From positions 3,631,001 through 3,695,000 of the forward strand of contig NZ_CP136684.1 of NCBI RefSeq assembly GCF_032921865.1: a DNA stretch of 64,000 nt, given 5' to 3'. The notes below the pieces were generated by a model. The model had not been told where the DNA came from and made no database searches. It saw only the letters and a program-made list of their open reading frames with translations. Every line of letters starts with the position of its first letter. Within the stretch, counting starts at the first letter, position 1. This document shows positions 53,144-61,278 of this stretch, one piece after another. This DNA is from Thalassospira lucentensis. Lineage in GTDB: Bacteria; Pseudomonadota; Alphaproteobacteria; Rhodospirillales; Thalassospiraceae. The translations under genes were made by a program, and so were the position numbers.

Positions 53144-53938
53144 GTGACCATAGCCACCGTAGACAGCGCATCTGCGCGGTTTCAATCCTATATCGATCGC
53201 CACGCAAACGGGCAGGAACCGATGGAAGATGCGCCGCGTCTTCGGCAGTGGATCATTGACCATCAGGCCGATTTTGCCGCGATCATGGATTGCGATCTGA
53301 AAAGCTGTCCGAAAATCGTCTATGACTTTTCACGTAACGGGGATGTCGTGATTGGCGGCACCAGCGATCCGGCCCGGCAGACCGAAATCATGTGGCGGCA
53401 GATGGCCGATGCCAATGCGCCGGTCGGTATCGGGCGTTATCGCGAAGACCGGATATGCTATCAATCGGAGCAGTTCAAAAATGATGGCGAGGCCCGAAGC
53501 CAGCATCTGGGGATTGATCTGTTCGCCCCGGCGGGAACGCCTGTCTATGTCCCGCTTGATGGCGTCGTGCACAGCTTTAATGACAACAATCTTCACCTTG
53601 ATTACGGACCGACCATCATCCTTGAACACAATCCGGAACCGGGTGTGACTTTTTACACGTTGTATGGTCACCTCAGCCGTGAATCACTTGACGGATTGTA
53701 TGTCGGCCAGCCGGTCGAAAAAGACCATCTGCTGTGCACCTTTGGTGATTTCCCGATCAATGGTGACTGGATCCCGCATCTGCATTTCCAGATCATTTTC
53801 GATATGCTGGGTAAAAAGGGCGATTATTTCGGGGCGGCGAAGCCATCGGAATGGGACATTTGGGAAAGTATCTGTCCCAATGCCAACCTGATCCTGCAAA
53901 TGCCGGAAAATGTGACCGCAAACCGGAGTGGTCAGTAA
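53144..53938 (+). CDS. M23-family (LytM-like) metallopeptidase without signal peptide
   Basis: This 264-residue protein starts at GTG 53144 with GGAG eight bases upstream. The C-terminal half has the M23 motifs: HLGIDLFAPAGTPVYVPLDG (first zinc His and Asp near 121-125), LYGHLS, and PHLHFQI with the third ligand. The N-terminal 100 residues have no signal peptide and no known domain. M23 enzymes cut peptidoglycan peptides, but without export this one may act on another substrate; related domains occur fused to aminotransferases. It overlaps the DUF1491 gene by one base (TAATG). Confidence 0.82.
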   Translation: MTIATVDSASARFQSYIDRHANGQEPMEDAPRLRQWIIDHQADFAAIMDCDLKSCPKIVYDFSRNGDVVIGGTSDPARQTEIMWRQMADANAPVGIGRYREDRICYQSEQFKNDGEARSQHLGIDLFAPAGTPVYVPLDGVVHSFNDNNLHLDYGPTIILEHNPEPGVTFYTLYGHLSRESLDGLYVGQPVEKDHLLCTFGDFPINGDWIPHLHFQIIFDMLGKKGDYFGAAKPSEWDIWESICPNANLILQMPENVTANRSGQ

Positions 53939-54288
53939 TGCAGCCGCGACTTAAGGCTGGTATCTGGGTGCGCGGGCAGATTGCCATCTGTCAATCAAAG
54001 TTGATCACGGCGATGGTCGCGCACAAGGGCAATGAAGATGCCGGTGCGGTTCTGCTGAAGCTCAATCGTTTTGCGGCCGGATGCTACGTCTATTCGCGTG
54101 TCACGACACTTGATGGCGATATGGGCTGGATGCAGGTGGCTGGCGGACCGGATGGCGGGCGCGAAACGGAATTTGCCTGTGACGAATACTGGCGCAAGCA
54201 GGTGAAATTTGATCGCGATGTCTGGGTGCTTGAGGTGGAGGATCACAAGGGAGAATATGAACTTGATGCGCCGTTGGTTGATTTCTGA
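53938..54288 (+). CDS. DUF1491 family protein
   Basis: I chose ATG 53938, which overlaps the previous stop by one base. The 116-residue protein matches DUF1491, a small alphaproteobacterial family: PRLKAGIWVRGQIAICQSKL, GNEDAGAVLLKLNRFAAGCY, then WMQVAGG and a C-terminal YWRKQVKFDRDVWVLEVED. The function is unknown. It is translationally coupled to the M23 gene. Confidence 0.88.
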   Translation: MQPRLKAGIWVRGQIAICQSKLITAMVAHKGNEDAGAVLLKLNRFAAGCYVYSRVTTLDGDMGWMQVAGGPDGGRETEFACDEYWRKQVKFDRDVWVLEVEDHKGEYELDAPLVDF

Positions 54289-54317
54289 TGGACCAAAGTT
54301 CGTAAGTACAAAATCAA

Positions 54318-54347
54318 AAAGGGCCCGCAAAGAACTGCAGGCCCTTT
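54318..54347. terminator. Bidirectional terminator between DUF1491 and parvulin genes
   Basis: AAAGGGCC / GGCCCTTT with further partial pairing inside, flanked by A and T runs on both sides. Confidence 0.75.
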
Positions 54348-54367
54348 ATTTTTCCAGCGAACGCTAA

Positions 54368-54688
54368 TCAGGCAGTACGCTGCAGCAGATGGTAACCAAA
54401 ATCGGTTTCAACCACGTCGGACGTGGTGCCGACTTCCATGTTGAAGGCAGCCGCATCAAATTCCGGAACCATCATGCCGCGGCCAAAGAAGCCAAGATCG
54501 CCGCCCTGCTGACCAGACGGGCAGTCAGAGTTTGTTTTGGCGACTTCAGCGAAGTCGGCACCATTGGCAATCTGGTCTTTGAGTGCGTTGATTTCGGTAA
54601 GCGCTTCTTCCTTGGTGCGGGTTGCACTGGAACGTGCCGAACCGGCATACATCAGAAGAATGTGCGATGCGCGAACTTGTTCACTCAT
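54368..54688 (-). CDS. Parvulin-type peptidyl-prolyl isomerase
   Basis: This 106-residue protein is a stand-alone parvulin domain. ASHILLMYAGSARSS opens the domain, followed by ANGADFAEVAKTNSDCPSGQ, QGGDLGFFGRGMMVPEFDAA and VETDFGYHLLQR, all family motifs. There is no signal peptide, so it acts in the cytoplasm, like PpiC. It speeds cis-trans isomerisation before proline during folding. Confidence 0.93.
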   Translation of the reverse strand: MSEQVRASHILLMYAGSARSSATRTKEEALTEINALKDQIANGADFAEVAKTNSDCPSGQQGGDLGFFGRGMMVPEFDAAAFNMEVGTTSDVVETDFGYHLLQRTA

Positions 54689-54885
54689 AACTCGTCCTTT
54701 CTTCCGCGGGCGGCTTGCACACCGCGGATTTTCTGCAAGATTAGAAGTTTATGGAGAAGGCAAAGGGTCCAAACCGATGTGCAGGCGTATATTCACGTGT
54801 ACATGGGCTTGGGCCCTAGACTTTCTCCATGCCTTGTGGCTTGTTACGACAAAATGATCAGAGATGAAAGAGAAGAGGCGTTTTA

Positions 54886-55659
54886 ATGCTTGCTGTTGTT
54901 TCTCCGGCAAAGAAACTTGATTTCGAAACCGATGCACCTGAAATGGTCGTTTCAGAACCTCAATTTCTCGACGACACCGAAGAACTTGTTGAAGTTGCAC
55001 GTAAAAAAAGTCGCAGCGACCTGATGAAGCTGATGGGCATCAGCGAAAATCTGGCTGATCTGAACTATCAGCGGTTTGCGCATTTTTCACGTCCTTTTGA
55101 TCGCACAAACGCCAAACCGGCAATTTACGCGTTCCGCGGCGACACCTATATCGGGCTTGATGCCGATACGATGAATCAAAAAGACATCGACTGGGCCGAA
55201 AACCATTTCCGGATGCTTTCGGGCCTTTACGGGCTTTTAAAGCCGCGTGATTTGATGCAGCCCTACCGTCTTGAAATGGGAACGCGGCTTTCGAACCCGC
55301 GCGGCAAGGATCTTTATGCATTCTGGGGTGACAAGATTGCCAAACAGGTCAATTCGATTACCGCTGATCACAAAAACCGCAGTCTGATCAATCTCGCGTC
55401 GCATGAATATTTCAAGTCGGTGAAAAAGGATGTACTTGACGGTCCGGTGATCACGCCGGTCTTCAAGGAAGTCAAAGCCGGTGTTGGCAAGGTCATTGGC
55501 TTCTCGGCCAAACGTGCACGTGGCACAATGGCGCGCTACATGATCGACAATCGTCTGGAAAAGCCCGAAGACCTTAAATCGTTCGATGTGGAGGGTTATC
55601 GCTATCAAAAAGACCAGTCGAATGATAACGAGTGGGTCTTTACACGCGAACATGACTGA
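54886..55659 (+). CDS. yaaA: YaaA family peroxide-stress protein
   Basis: This 257-residue protein is a full-length YaaA: SPAKKLDFETDAPEMVVSEP at the start, AIYAFRGDTYIGLDADTMNQ, LSGLYGLLKPRDLMQPYRLE, and the C-terminal FSAKRARGTMARYMIDNRLE. In E. coli YaaA lowers free intracellular iron during peroxide stress and binds DNA with a helix-hairpin-helix-like element. The ybiB-like gene follows 21 bases later and is probably co-transcribed. Confidence 0.95.
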   Translation: MLAVVSPAKKLDFETDAPEMVVSEPQFLDDTEELVEVARKKSRSDLMKLMGISENLADLNYQRFAHFSRPFDRTNAKPAIYAFRGDTYIGLDADTMNQKDIDWAENHFRMLSGLYGLLKPRDLMQPYRLEMGTRLSNPRGKDLYAFWGDKIAKQVNSITADHKNRSLINLASHEYFKSVKKDVLDGPVITPVFKEVKAGVGKVIGFSAKRARGTMARYMIDNRLEKPEDLKSFDVEGYRYQKDQSNDNEWVFTREHD

Positions 55660-55680
55660 TAACAGAACAGGTGCGATCGT

Positions 55681-56745
55681 ATGACCGACGATCATCTCGA
55701 GCAGCTTGAAGATGACAATCATCTGCCGGAATCTCATCCGTTTTCCGGATATCTGCGGACCTTTTTCCGTGGGCCGGGGCGTTCACGCAGCCTGACGCGT
55801 GAAGAGGCATTTGACGCCTTTTCAATGATCCTGCGTGACGAGGTTGAGCCGATCCAGTTGGGCGCGTTTCTTTTGATGCTGCGTTATCGGGCGGAAACGC
55901 CCGATGAACTGGCTGGCATGATCGAAGCCGTGCGCAAGGCTGCCCGTCTTGAACTTGATGACGAAAGCCTGGTTCCGGAAAAATGCCATCCAATGCTGGA
56001 TTGGCCATCCTATGCAGCAGGGCGTTCGCGTGGCTTGCCGTGGTTCGTGCTGTCGGCGATGTTGCTGTCGCGCAATGGCATACCAGTTCTGATGCATGGC
56101 TATAATTCGCATCTGACCAACGGCGTCGGGACTGAGGCCGCAGTCAAGGCCCTGAAGCTGCCGCTGGCAATGTCTGCAGATGAAGCACGTTCCGATATCG
56201 CATCCAAGGGCTTTGCCTATTTGCCGTTGCGCCATATTCACCCGAAACTTCAGGAATTGATTGGTTTGCGGCCGTTGCTCGGCCTGCGCAGCCCGGTCAA
56301 TACTCTGCTGCGCCTCCTTAACCCGTTGCAGGCGCGTGCAGCATTTCTCGGCGTATTCCATCCGGCGTTTCTTGATGTCCACCGGGAAACCGGCAAGCTT
56401 CTGGAATTGCCGCGTATTGGTGTAATCAAGGGCGGTGGCGGCGAGGCGGAGCGTACACCGTTTAAGCATGTTGATCTGCGTATGCTTGATAATGGCGAGC
56501 TTAGCGATGTTCGCTGGCCGGCTCTTCTGTCGCGGACCGAAAAGGACGACGAAGATAACAGCCCGGTGACCTTGCAGCATTTTCTGGCCGTCTGGCGCGG
56601 CGAGGTCGAAGACAGTGCTGCGATTGCGCGCATCAAAGGCAGTGCAGCAATGGGCGCGTTCCTAGCCAGTAAAGCCGACTACATGGACGAGGCTGAGGCA
56701 CTGGTCGAAGGCTGGTGGGAGAAGCGCGATCGCAAGATCGGGTAA
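55681..56745 (+). CDS. YbiB/TrpD2-like glycosyltransferase family protein
   Basis: This 354-residue protein resembles anthranilate phosphoribosyltransferase in fold (RSLTREEAFDAFSMILRDEV at the N-terminal helical domain, LMHGYNSHLTNGVGTEAAVK in place of the phosphate loop). It belongs to the YbiB branch, which binds nucleic acid and is not known to make tryptophan. The phosphoribosyl-binding motif of TrpD (GTGGD) is absent near its usual position, which supports the YbiB assignment. It is downstream of yaaA in one operon. Confidence 0.82.
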   Translation: MTDDHLEQLEDDNHLPESHPFSGYLRTFFRGPGRSRSLTREEAFDAFSMILRDEVEPIQLGAFLLMLRYRAETPDELAGMIEAVRKAARLELDDESLVPEKCHPMLDWPSYAAGRSRGLPWFVLSAMLLSRNGIPVLMHGYNSHLTNGVGTEAAVKALKLPLAMSADEARSDIASKGFAYLPLRHIHPKLQELIGLRPLLGLRSPVNTLLRLLNPLQARAAFLGVFHPAFLDVHRETGKLLELPRIGVIKGGGGEAERTPFKHVDLRMLDNGELSDVRWPALLSRTEKDDEDNSPVTLQHFLAVWRGEVEDSAAIARIKGSAAMGAFLASKADYMDEAEALVEGWWEKRDRKIG

Positions 56746-56783
56746 CCGTGACAGCTTGCAGGTGAAACTCAAAACACAAAAGG

Positions 56784-56801
56784 GGATGGTCAACACCATC
56801 C
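56784..56801 (+). terminator. Terminator after the ybiB-like gene
   Basis: GGATGGT-CAAC-ACCATCC forms a 7-bp stem and 4-base loop, followed by ACTTTTTG and preceded by AAAAGG. Confidence 0.7.
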
Positions 56802-56813
56802 ACTTTTTGATGT

Positions 56814-57356
56814 TCAGAACGAAGAATTCGGTTCCTTCAGGAATGCTGTTTCTTCGGGAGTGGATTCCCGGCCAAGGATTGCATTGCGATGGGGGTAACG
56901 CCCAAAACGATCAATGATCTGTTTGTGCCTGATTTCATAGTCGTGGTTGTTTTCCAGGCCCGGCTGGTCAAACAGCTTTAGTGCAACTTCGTGGATCGCT
57001 TCTGATTCCGAATGCATATAAGGCATATAGAGAAAGCATTTTTCGGCGGGTTTGGTCAATTTCGCGTCAAACCCTTGGGCAACGGCCTCCTGGGCCAGAA
57101 CAAGTGCCATCGTGTCGCAGGCAAACGCATCGGGTTTGTCGCGATAGATATTGCGTGAAAACTGATCCAGAATGATGATTTCTGCCAGTCGACCATGTGC
57201 GTTTTTTCGCCAGCCATATAGCTCCCCGGCTGCCGCGGCAGCATGAAAATCGGCAAAGCGTTCAGTGATATGACGATCAAGCGTGATATCTTTTTCAAAC
57301 CATTGTTTGGGTTCTAGTTCCTTGAACCAGAAAACGAGGATGGATTCAGGTTTCAT
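56814..57356 (-). CDS. DUF924 family protein
   Basis: This 180-residue protein has the DUF924 pattern: ILVFWFKELEPKQWFEKDIT, GRLAEIIILDQFSRNIYRDK, CFLYMPYMHSESEAIHEVAL, and FGRYPHRNAILGRESTPEE. The fold is helical and TPR-like. The function is unknown, though members are common near oxidative-stress or housekeeping genes. It is a single gene converging on the ybiB-like gene. Confidence 0.9.
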   Translation of the reverse strand: MKPESILVFWFKELEPKQWFEKDITLDRHITERFADFHAAAAAGELYGWRKNAHGRLAEIIILDQFSRNIYRDKPDAFACDTMALVLAQEAVAQGFDAKLTKPAEKCFLYMPYMHSESEAIHEVALKLFDQPGLENNHDYEIRHKQIIDRFGRYPHRNAILGRESTPEETAFLKEPNSSF

Positions 57357-57415
57357 GAGGGCTTCCCGTTTTTTGATGTTGGCGCAGCATAGGCGAGCAT
57401 GTAGGCGCCAGCAAG

Positions 57416-58075
57416 TCAGGCTTGGGATATGACGCCGTCCTGAAGGCGGACTGAACGCGTCGCGACCTGATCAAGAAACAGCCGATCATGTGAAATGATC
57501 AGCATTGCCTGCGGCAGGGAACGCAGAATTTCGATCAGACGTTTTTCGACATCGGCATCAAGCCCGTTGGTGGGTTCGTCAAGCAGCAGAATTTCGGGCG
57601 ACATCGCTAGCACGGTCGCAAGCGCCACCAGTCGCTTTTCACCACCGGAAAGCTGATAGGTGATCCGATTTTCAAATCCGTCCAGCCCCAGATCCGATAG
57701 CATTTGCAGAGCAATTTTTCGCGCATCTTCGCGTGATTGACCAAGGTTGAGCGGGCCAAACATCACGTCTTCAAGAACAGTCGGGCAGAAAAGCTGATCA
57801 TCGGAATCCTGAAACAGCAATCCGACCCGGCCGCGGACGGCGCGGAATTCGGCTTCTGTTTCGCATCTTGACTCAAGAATGGCGATCTCGCCGTTCTCCA
57901 CCGGGACCAAACCCATCAAACAATGCAACAGGCTGCTTTTACCAGCGCCATTGGTGCCTAGCAGTGCCAGTCTTTCGCCGGTGCGCAGGGAGAGGTTGAC
58001 ACCATTCAATACCTTGCGCCCGGAGGAAAAGGTGAAATGCAGGTTTTTGACAGTGATCAGATCATCGCCGGACAT
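57416..58075 (-). CDS. nikO: Nickel/cobalt ECF transporter ATPase
   Basis: I chose ATG 58075 (MSGDDLITVKNLHFTFSSGR) because GGAGG lies just before it, overlapping nikQ by 19 bases. The 219-residue ATPase has Walker A GTNGAGKSS, Q-loop LLFQDSDDQLFCPTVLEDV (the DDQLF motif typical of ECF ATPases), signature LSGGEKRLVALATV, Walker B ILLLDEPTNGLDAD and H-loop IISHDR. It powers uptake by the NikM/NikQ membrane parts. Confidence 0.93.
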   Translation of the reverse strand: MSGDDLITVKNLHFTFSSGRKVLNGVNLSLRTGERLALLGTNGAGKSSLLHCLMGLVPVENGEIAILESRCETEAEFRAVRGRVGLLFQDSDDQLFCPTVLEDVMFGPLNLGQSREDARKIALQMLSDLGLDGFENRITYQLSGGEKRLVALATVLAMSPEILLLDEPTNGLDADVEKRLIEILRSLPQAMLIISHDRLFLDQVATRSVRLQDGVISQA

Positions 58076-58833
58076 GCGACCTCCAGCCCGATCAGTGCAA
58101 TGGCGAAAAGAATGGTCGCCGCCGCAAACAGATAATCCTGCGGGCATAACCGGGGCAAGGAGCCGAAATGCATATGACCGTGATACGCACGACATTTCAT
58201 CGCCCAAAGAATGCGTTCCGAACGATCATGGCCGCGTACCAGCAGCATCCCCAGCAAATACCCAAAACTGCGCCAGCTATGGCGATTGTTGTGCGCGACA
58301 AAAGCGCGTGCCCGCATGGCAAGACGCAGGCGCAGATATTCCTGCCGCAAAAGATCGATATAGCGAACGGTAAACATGAAAAGCGTCACCAGCTTTGCCG
58401 GAATGTAAATTCCCTGCAAACCCCGCCCCAGAAGGATTGCATCCATTCCGCCCACCAGTGCAATCAGAATAAGGATCGCCGCATTTGCCTTAAGCGCGAT
58501 CAGGATGGCCTGAAACAATCCCTGATAACTGGCGTCAAAATCCCAAAAGGTGAAAATCACCTGACCGGGAACGGTAAAGGGCAGCATGATCAGCATCACA
58601 AGGATAAAGCCATCCATGGCCAAAACCATTTTAAGCGTTCTGGGCCAGTCCGGTTTGGCAAAGCCGGTAATGATAGCAGCGATCAGAACCAGCATTGCCA
58701 ATGGTTGCCAGCTTGAAAAACTGACCGCAGTTACAATCAGCGCGAGAGCCGCCAGTAAACGAAATCGTGGATCAATTCGCGACAGAATCGAACTGGATCG
58801 TGACGGTATAAGGACATTTGTCGCCCCGATCAT
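58057..58833 (-). CDS. nikQ: Nickel/cobalt ECF transporter transmembrane T-component
   Basis: This 258-residue protein has about five membrane helices and the coupling motifs of CbiQ/NikQ: RLRLAMRARAFVAH and RSERILWAMKCRAYHG, the Ala-Arg-Gly-like signatures that touch the ATPases. It overlaps nikL by four bases and nikO by 19, so the set is translationally coupled. It couples ATP use to the substrate-capture protein NikM. Confidence 0.93.
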   Translation of the reverse strand: MIGATNVLIPSRSSSILSRIDPRFRLLAALALIVTAVSFSSWQPLAMLVLIAAIITGFAKPDWPRTLKMVLAMDGFILVMLIMLPFTVPGQVIFTFWDFDASYQGLFQAILIALKANAAILILIALVGGMDAILLGRGLQGIYIPAKLVTLFMFTVRYIDLLRQEYLRLRLAMRARAFVAHNNRHSWRSFGYLLGMLLVRGHDRSERILWAMKCRAYHGHMHFGSLPRLCPQDYLFAAATILFAIALIGLEVACPAMI

Positions 58834-59498
58834 GGTTTTTTATTCTGCTGACGGGGGCGTGATTTTACGGCCTGAAACCAAGCAAAGGCCCCGAATATTC
58901 CGACGATGACACCGATGCCACCCAGAAGGTCGGAAAATCGGACCTTGTCCTCATAGGCAACCAGCTGTTCGCGCAAGGGCCGGACATGGCGGGATACAGC
59001 AGCGTCAATCAGGCTGTCCAACTCGTCCCGTGAAAGGGTGACTATCGCGTCAGAAGTGGCTCTGGCAATGGTTGTCGATGAGGGGGGTGTTTTTTTGCTT
59101 TGGAGGGATGAGGCCGTGTCAATCTGGCTGACATCAATATTGATGTCTCCGCTACCTGACGGCAATTGATCGGAAAGCTCATCACCATTGATTTTGAAGC
59201 TGGCGATATGGCCATCACCGGAATTAGCTTCGATGACATAATCTTGCCGGTGACTGACGCGAAGTTTGAATTCGCCCTGATCATCTGTCTTGCCAGCAAA
59301 GACAACGCGGCCTGTATCATCGAGAAGTTGGATTTCTGCATCTTGCGGCCGGGCGCCACCCCCGAAATAGGCATAGCCGTCAATGACGTCACCGTTTCCC
59401 ATCGCAAAAACGTGCAGGCTGTGTGCTTGTGCATTGACGCATGTGAACAGCGTGCCGATCAGAACAGCAATTGCATATAATGAGGGAAATCGGGGCAT
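58830..59498 (-). CDS. nikL: NikL-like accessory protein of the nickel ECF transporter
   Basis: This 222-residue protein has a signal sequence (cleavage near AQA-HS), a beta-rich extracytoplasmic domain of the carboxypeptidase-regulatory type (GYAYFGGGARPQDAEIQLLD, then KTDDQGEFKLRV), a helical stretch, and one C-terminal membrane helix (LLGGIGVIVGIFGAFAWF) with a basic tail. That layout matches NikL, which with NikK replaces NikN/CbiN in NikKMLQO systems. The mature end starts HSLH, possibly metal-binding. Confidence 0.85.
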   Translation of the reverse strand: MPRFPSLYAIAVLIGTLFTCVNAQAHSLHVFAMGNGDVIDGYAYFGGGARPQDAEIQLLDDTGRVVFAGKTDDQGEFKLRVSHRQDYVIEANSGDGHIASFKINGDELSDQLPSGSGDINIDVSQIDTASSLQSKKTPPSSTTIARATSDAIVTLSRDELDSLIDAAVSRHVRPLREQLVAYEDKVRFSDLLGGIGVIVGIFGAFAWFQAVKSRPRQQNKKP

Positions 59499-59501
59499 CT
59501 A

Positions 59502-60125
59502 TCAGGCAACGCTTCGAAGCGAACCGGCGGGGGCCAGCATGACCGGACGGACTTTCTTGACGAGATGAACGGCTGCTGCGGTGAGGATACCTTCAACCAC
59601 CATAACCGGGATGTGGCTCATGACAACAAGCTTTGCCGTCGGAACAAATCCCTGTCCGCTGGCGGCAAGTGACAGGCCGACCATCATGCTTGAAAGGGCA
59701 ATAGCACCGGACCCGGCAACAAAACCCGCCAGCAGGACCAATTTGCCTTCGGCACGTGCCAGAAACGGTGAAACCAGCCACCACATCAAAACGGCGGGCA
59801 GGGCTATATTGACTGTATTGACACCCAGAACCGTAATGCCGCCGAAACCAAAGAAAACTGCTTGCAACAACAGTCCGATGAATATCGCCGGGAAAACGGA
59901 CCAGCCCAGCATCAAGCCAGCCAAACCATTTACAATCAGATGCGCACTGCTTGGCCCGACGGGAACATGGATCAGGGAGGCAACGAAGAAGACGGCACTC
60001 ATCATCGCCACGCGGGGCATCGCATCAATATCGATTTTGCGAAGCCCGTAGCTGATGCCGGTAACAGCCAGAACCGCACCAGTGACAACGACTTCACTCG
60101 ATAGGGCTCCGTCGACGATGTGCAT
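59502..60125 (-). CDS. nikM: Nickel/cobalt ECF transporter substrate-capture protein
   Basis: I chose ATG 60125 over an ATG two codons upstream because the family needs the exact N-terminus Met-His-Ile, where H2 is a metal ligand. AGGGA also lies eight bases before it. The 207-residue protein (MHIVDGALSSEV...) has about six to seven helices, with HVPVGPSSAHLIVNGLAGLM containing the other conserved histidine pair. It binds Ni(II) or Co(II). NikK and NikL neighbours favour nickel. Confidence 0.93.
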   Translation of the reverse strand: MHIVDGALSSEVVVTGAVLAVTGISYGLRKIDIDAMPRVAMMSAVFFVASLIHVPVGPSSAHLIVNGLAGLMLGWSVFPAIFIGLLLQAVFFGFGGITVLGVNTVNIALPAVLMWWLVSPFLARAEGKLVLLAGFVAGSGAIALSSMMVGLSLAASGQGFVPTAKLVVMSHIPVMVVEGILTAAAVHLVKKVRPVMLAPAGSLRSVA

Positions 60126-60282
60126 GGTCAAATCCCTGTAAAGCGCATTTGCAATCCATCAGCTTACAGGCAGGCCTGCAAACGGATGGAACGGCGCATT
60201 GATTTTATTCCGGTGAGGCAGATAGGCTATAAAACCTGCCTGAAAAGCGTAGCGATTTCGCTGTCGCGAAGTCAAGCAGGTT

Positions 60283-60307
60283 TCATATTTTTTATAAATA
60301 AGTATGA
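60283..60307. promoter_or_regulatory. Inverted repeat TCATA-N15-TATGA between nikK and nikM
   Basis: Arms at 60283-60287 and 60303-60307, in an AT-rich stretch 158-182 bases before nikM. The same arms and spacer occur before nikK at 61200-61224. A metal-responsive operator is inferred. A longer inverted repeat (AAACCTGC...GCAGGTTT on the minus strand) also lies in this gap and may be the end of nikK mRNA. Confidence 0.45.
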
Positions 60308-60333
60308 CGATGCTGTGCGTCTGGTTGGGAGCA

Positions 60334-61119
60334 TCACTCCATCGCGTCGGTTTTGACCCAGATGACACCGCCGCGTTCGACCGGAACCTGATCATTCGAT
60401 CCGGGGGCGGCCATCGTGCCATCTTCGATCAGGGCGGCAAACGCCCACCAACCATCACGTGGCATGGCATAGGTGAAAACACCATTGCCATCGGCCTTGA
60501 TGACCTGTGTTGAAAAACTGTCGTTCGGCAGCGTGATGCTGCCATCATTGGCATATTCAACCTCGACCTCGGCAAACGGTACCGGCTCGCCGTTATGACG
60601 GACGATCCCGCTAAACACATTTCCGGTCCAGATGCCATAGGGGCGGGTCAGGGGCTCTATCTCCACCGGGAAGCCGACCATCTGGTCCCATTCTTCACCA
60701 GCACCAAACGCATCAATGATCGTTTTGGTGTACTGGATGATGTATTTGCCCTCGGATGGTTCGAAATAGGGAACCGGTTCGACATAAAGCGCATATCCGC
60801 CCGGACGATCAATGCTGATTGTTGCGTCAAACGCTGCTTTGCCATCGACCGTCTTTGCCACCAGACTGTCGCCAAGATCGGTTTTATTGCCGTTGGTCTG
60901 GATGCCAAATTGAACCGGGCGGGCCATTTCCATAGCCGGGCCATCGGTCATTGGGTGGGTAAAGGTCAGATCGACGTCAACATCGCGCCCGGTTTCCTGT
61001 GTCACCACATTGGTTGACGGGATCATCTTCTGGAAGTGGGCTTGCGCATCATGTTGTGCACTGATCAGAAACCCAAATGAGAAACCCATGGTTGTGATAA
61101 ACCGAAAAGGAAACGACAT
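60334..61119 (-). CDS. nikK: NikK-like DUF4198 periplasmic component of the nickel ECF transporter
   Basis: This 261-residue protein has a Sec signal (cleavage near AQA-HF at about residue 27) and a DUF4198 domain: AHFQKMIPSTNVVTQETGRD, LTFTHPMTDGPAMEMARP, and the C-terminal PRDGWWAFAALIEDGTMAAP. This is the NikK type, found next to NikM in NikKMLQO transporters, and is thought to help nickel reach the membrane parts. The histidine at the mature start (AHF) is typical. It is first in the order K-M-L-Q-O here. Confidence 0.88.
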   Translation of the reverse strand: MSFPFRFITTMGFSFGFLISAQHDAQAHFQKMIPSTNVVTQETGRDVDVDLTFTHPMTDGPAMEMARPVQFGIQTNGNKTDLGDSLVAKTVDGKAAFDATISIDRPGGYALYVEPVPYFEPSEGKYIIQYTKTIIDAFGAGEEWDQMVGFPVEIEPLTRPYGIWTGNVFSGIVRHNGEPVPFAEVEVEYANDGSITLPNDSFSTQVIKADGNGVFTYAMPRDGWWAFAALIEDGTMAAPGSNDQVPVERGGVIWVKTDAME

Positions 61120-61189
61120 CTTTCTGTCCTGTGATGCTGAAATGATGCCGTAGCCTATGGCGACCGATTTGTCGGGTCAATCCATTGAA

Positions 61190-61224
61190 ATGAAATATTT
61201 CATAAAATATTTAAAAACGTATGA
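61190..61224. promoter_or_regulatory. Operator region before nikK
   Basis: A 14-bp perfect palindrome ATGAAATATTTCAT (61190-61203) overlaps a TCATA-N15-TATGA inverted repeat (61200-61224), the same geometry as at 60283. It lies 71-105 bases before the nikK start. Control by a nickel-sensing repressor is inferred. Confidence 0.5.
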
Positions 61225-61235
61225 TTTTCGGGGTG

Positions 61236-61268
61236 TATCGAAACCGGCAATGAAAGCCGGTTTCGATA
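61236..61268 (-). terminator. Stem-loop after secDF
   Basis: A 13-bp perfect stem (TATCGAAACCGGC and complement) has a 7-base loop, 11 bases after the secDF stop. No T-tract follows, so it may instead protect the mRNA 3' end. Confidence 0.55.
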
Positions 61269-61278
61269 TCGCCAGAGA

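Noticed and set aside
60126-60333. Cobalamin or NiCo riboswitch before nikM
   Set aside because: The gap has some stem-forming repeats but none of the conserved core sequences of these riboswitch classes that I could recognise.
60283-61224. Canonical NikR operators
   Set aside because: The half-sites TCATA and TATGA are in the reverse order to the NikR consensus GTATGA-N16-TCATAC, so I call only an unassigned inverted repeat.
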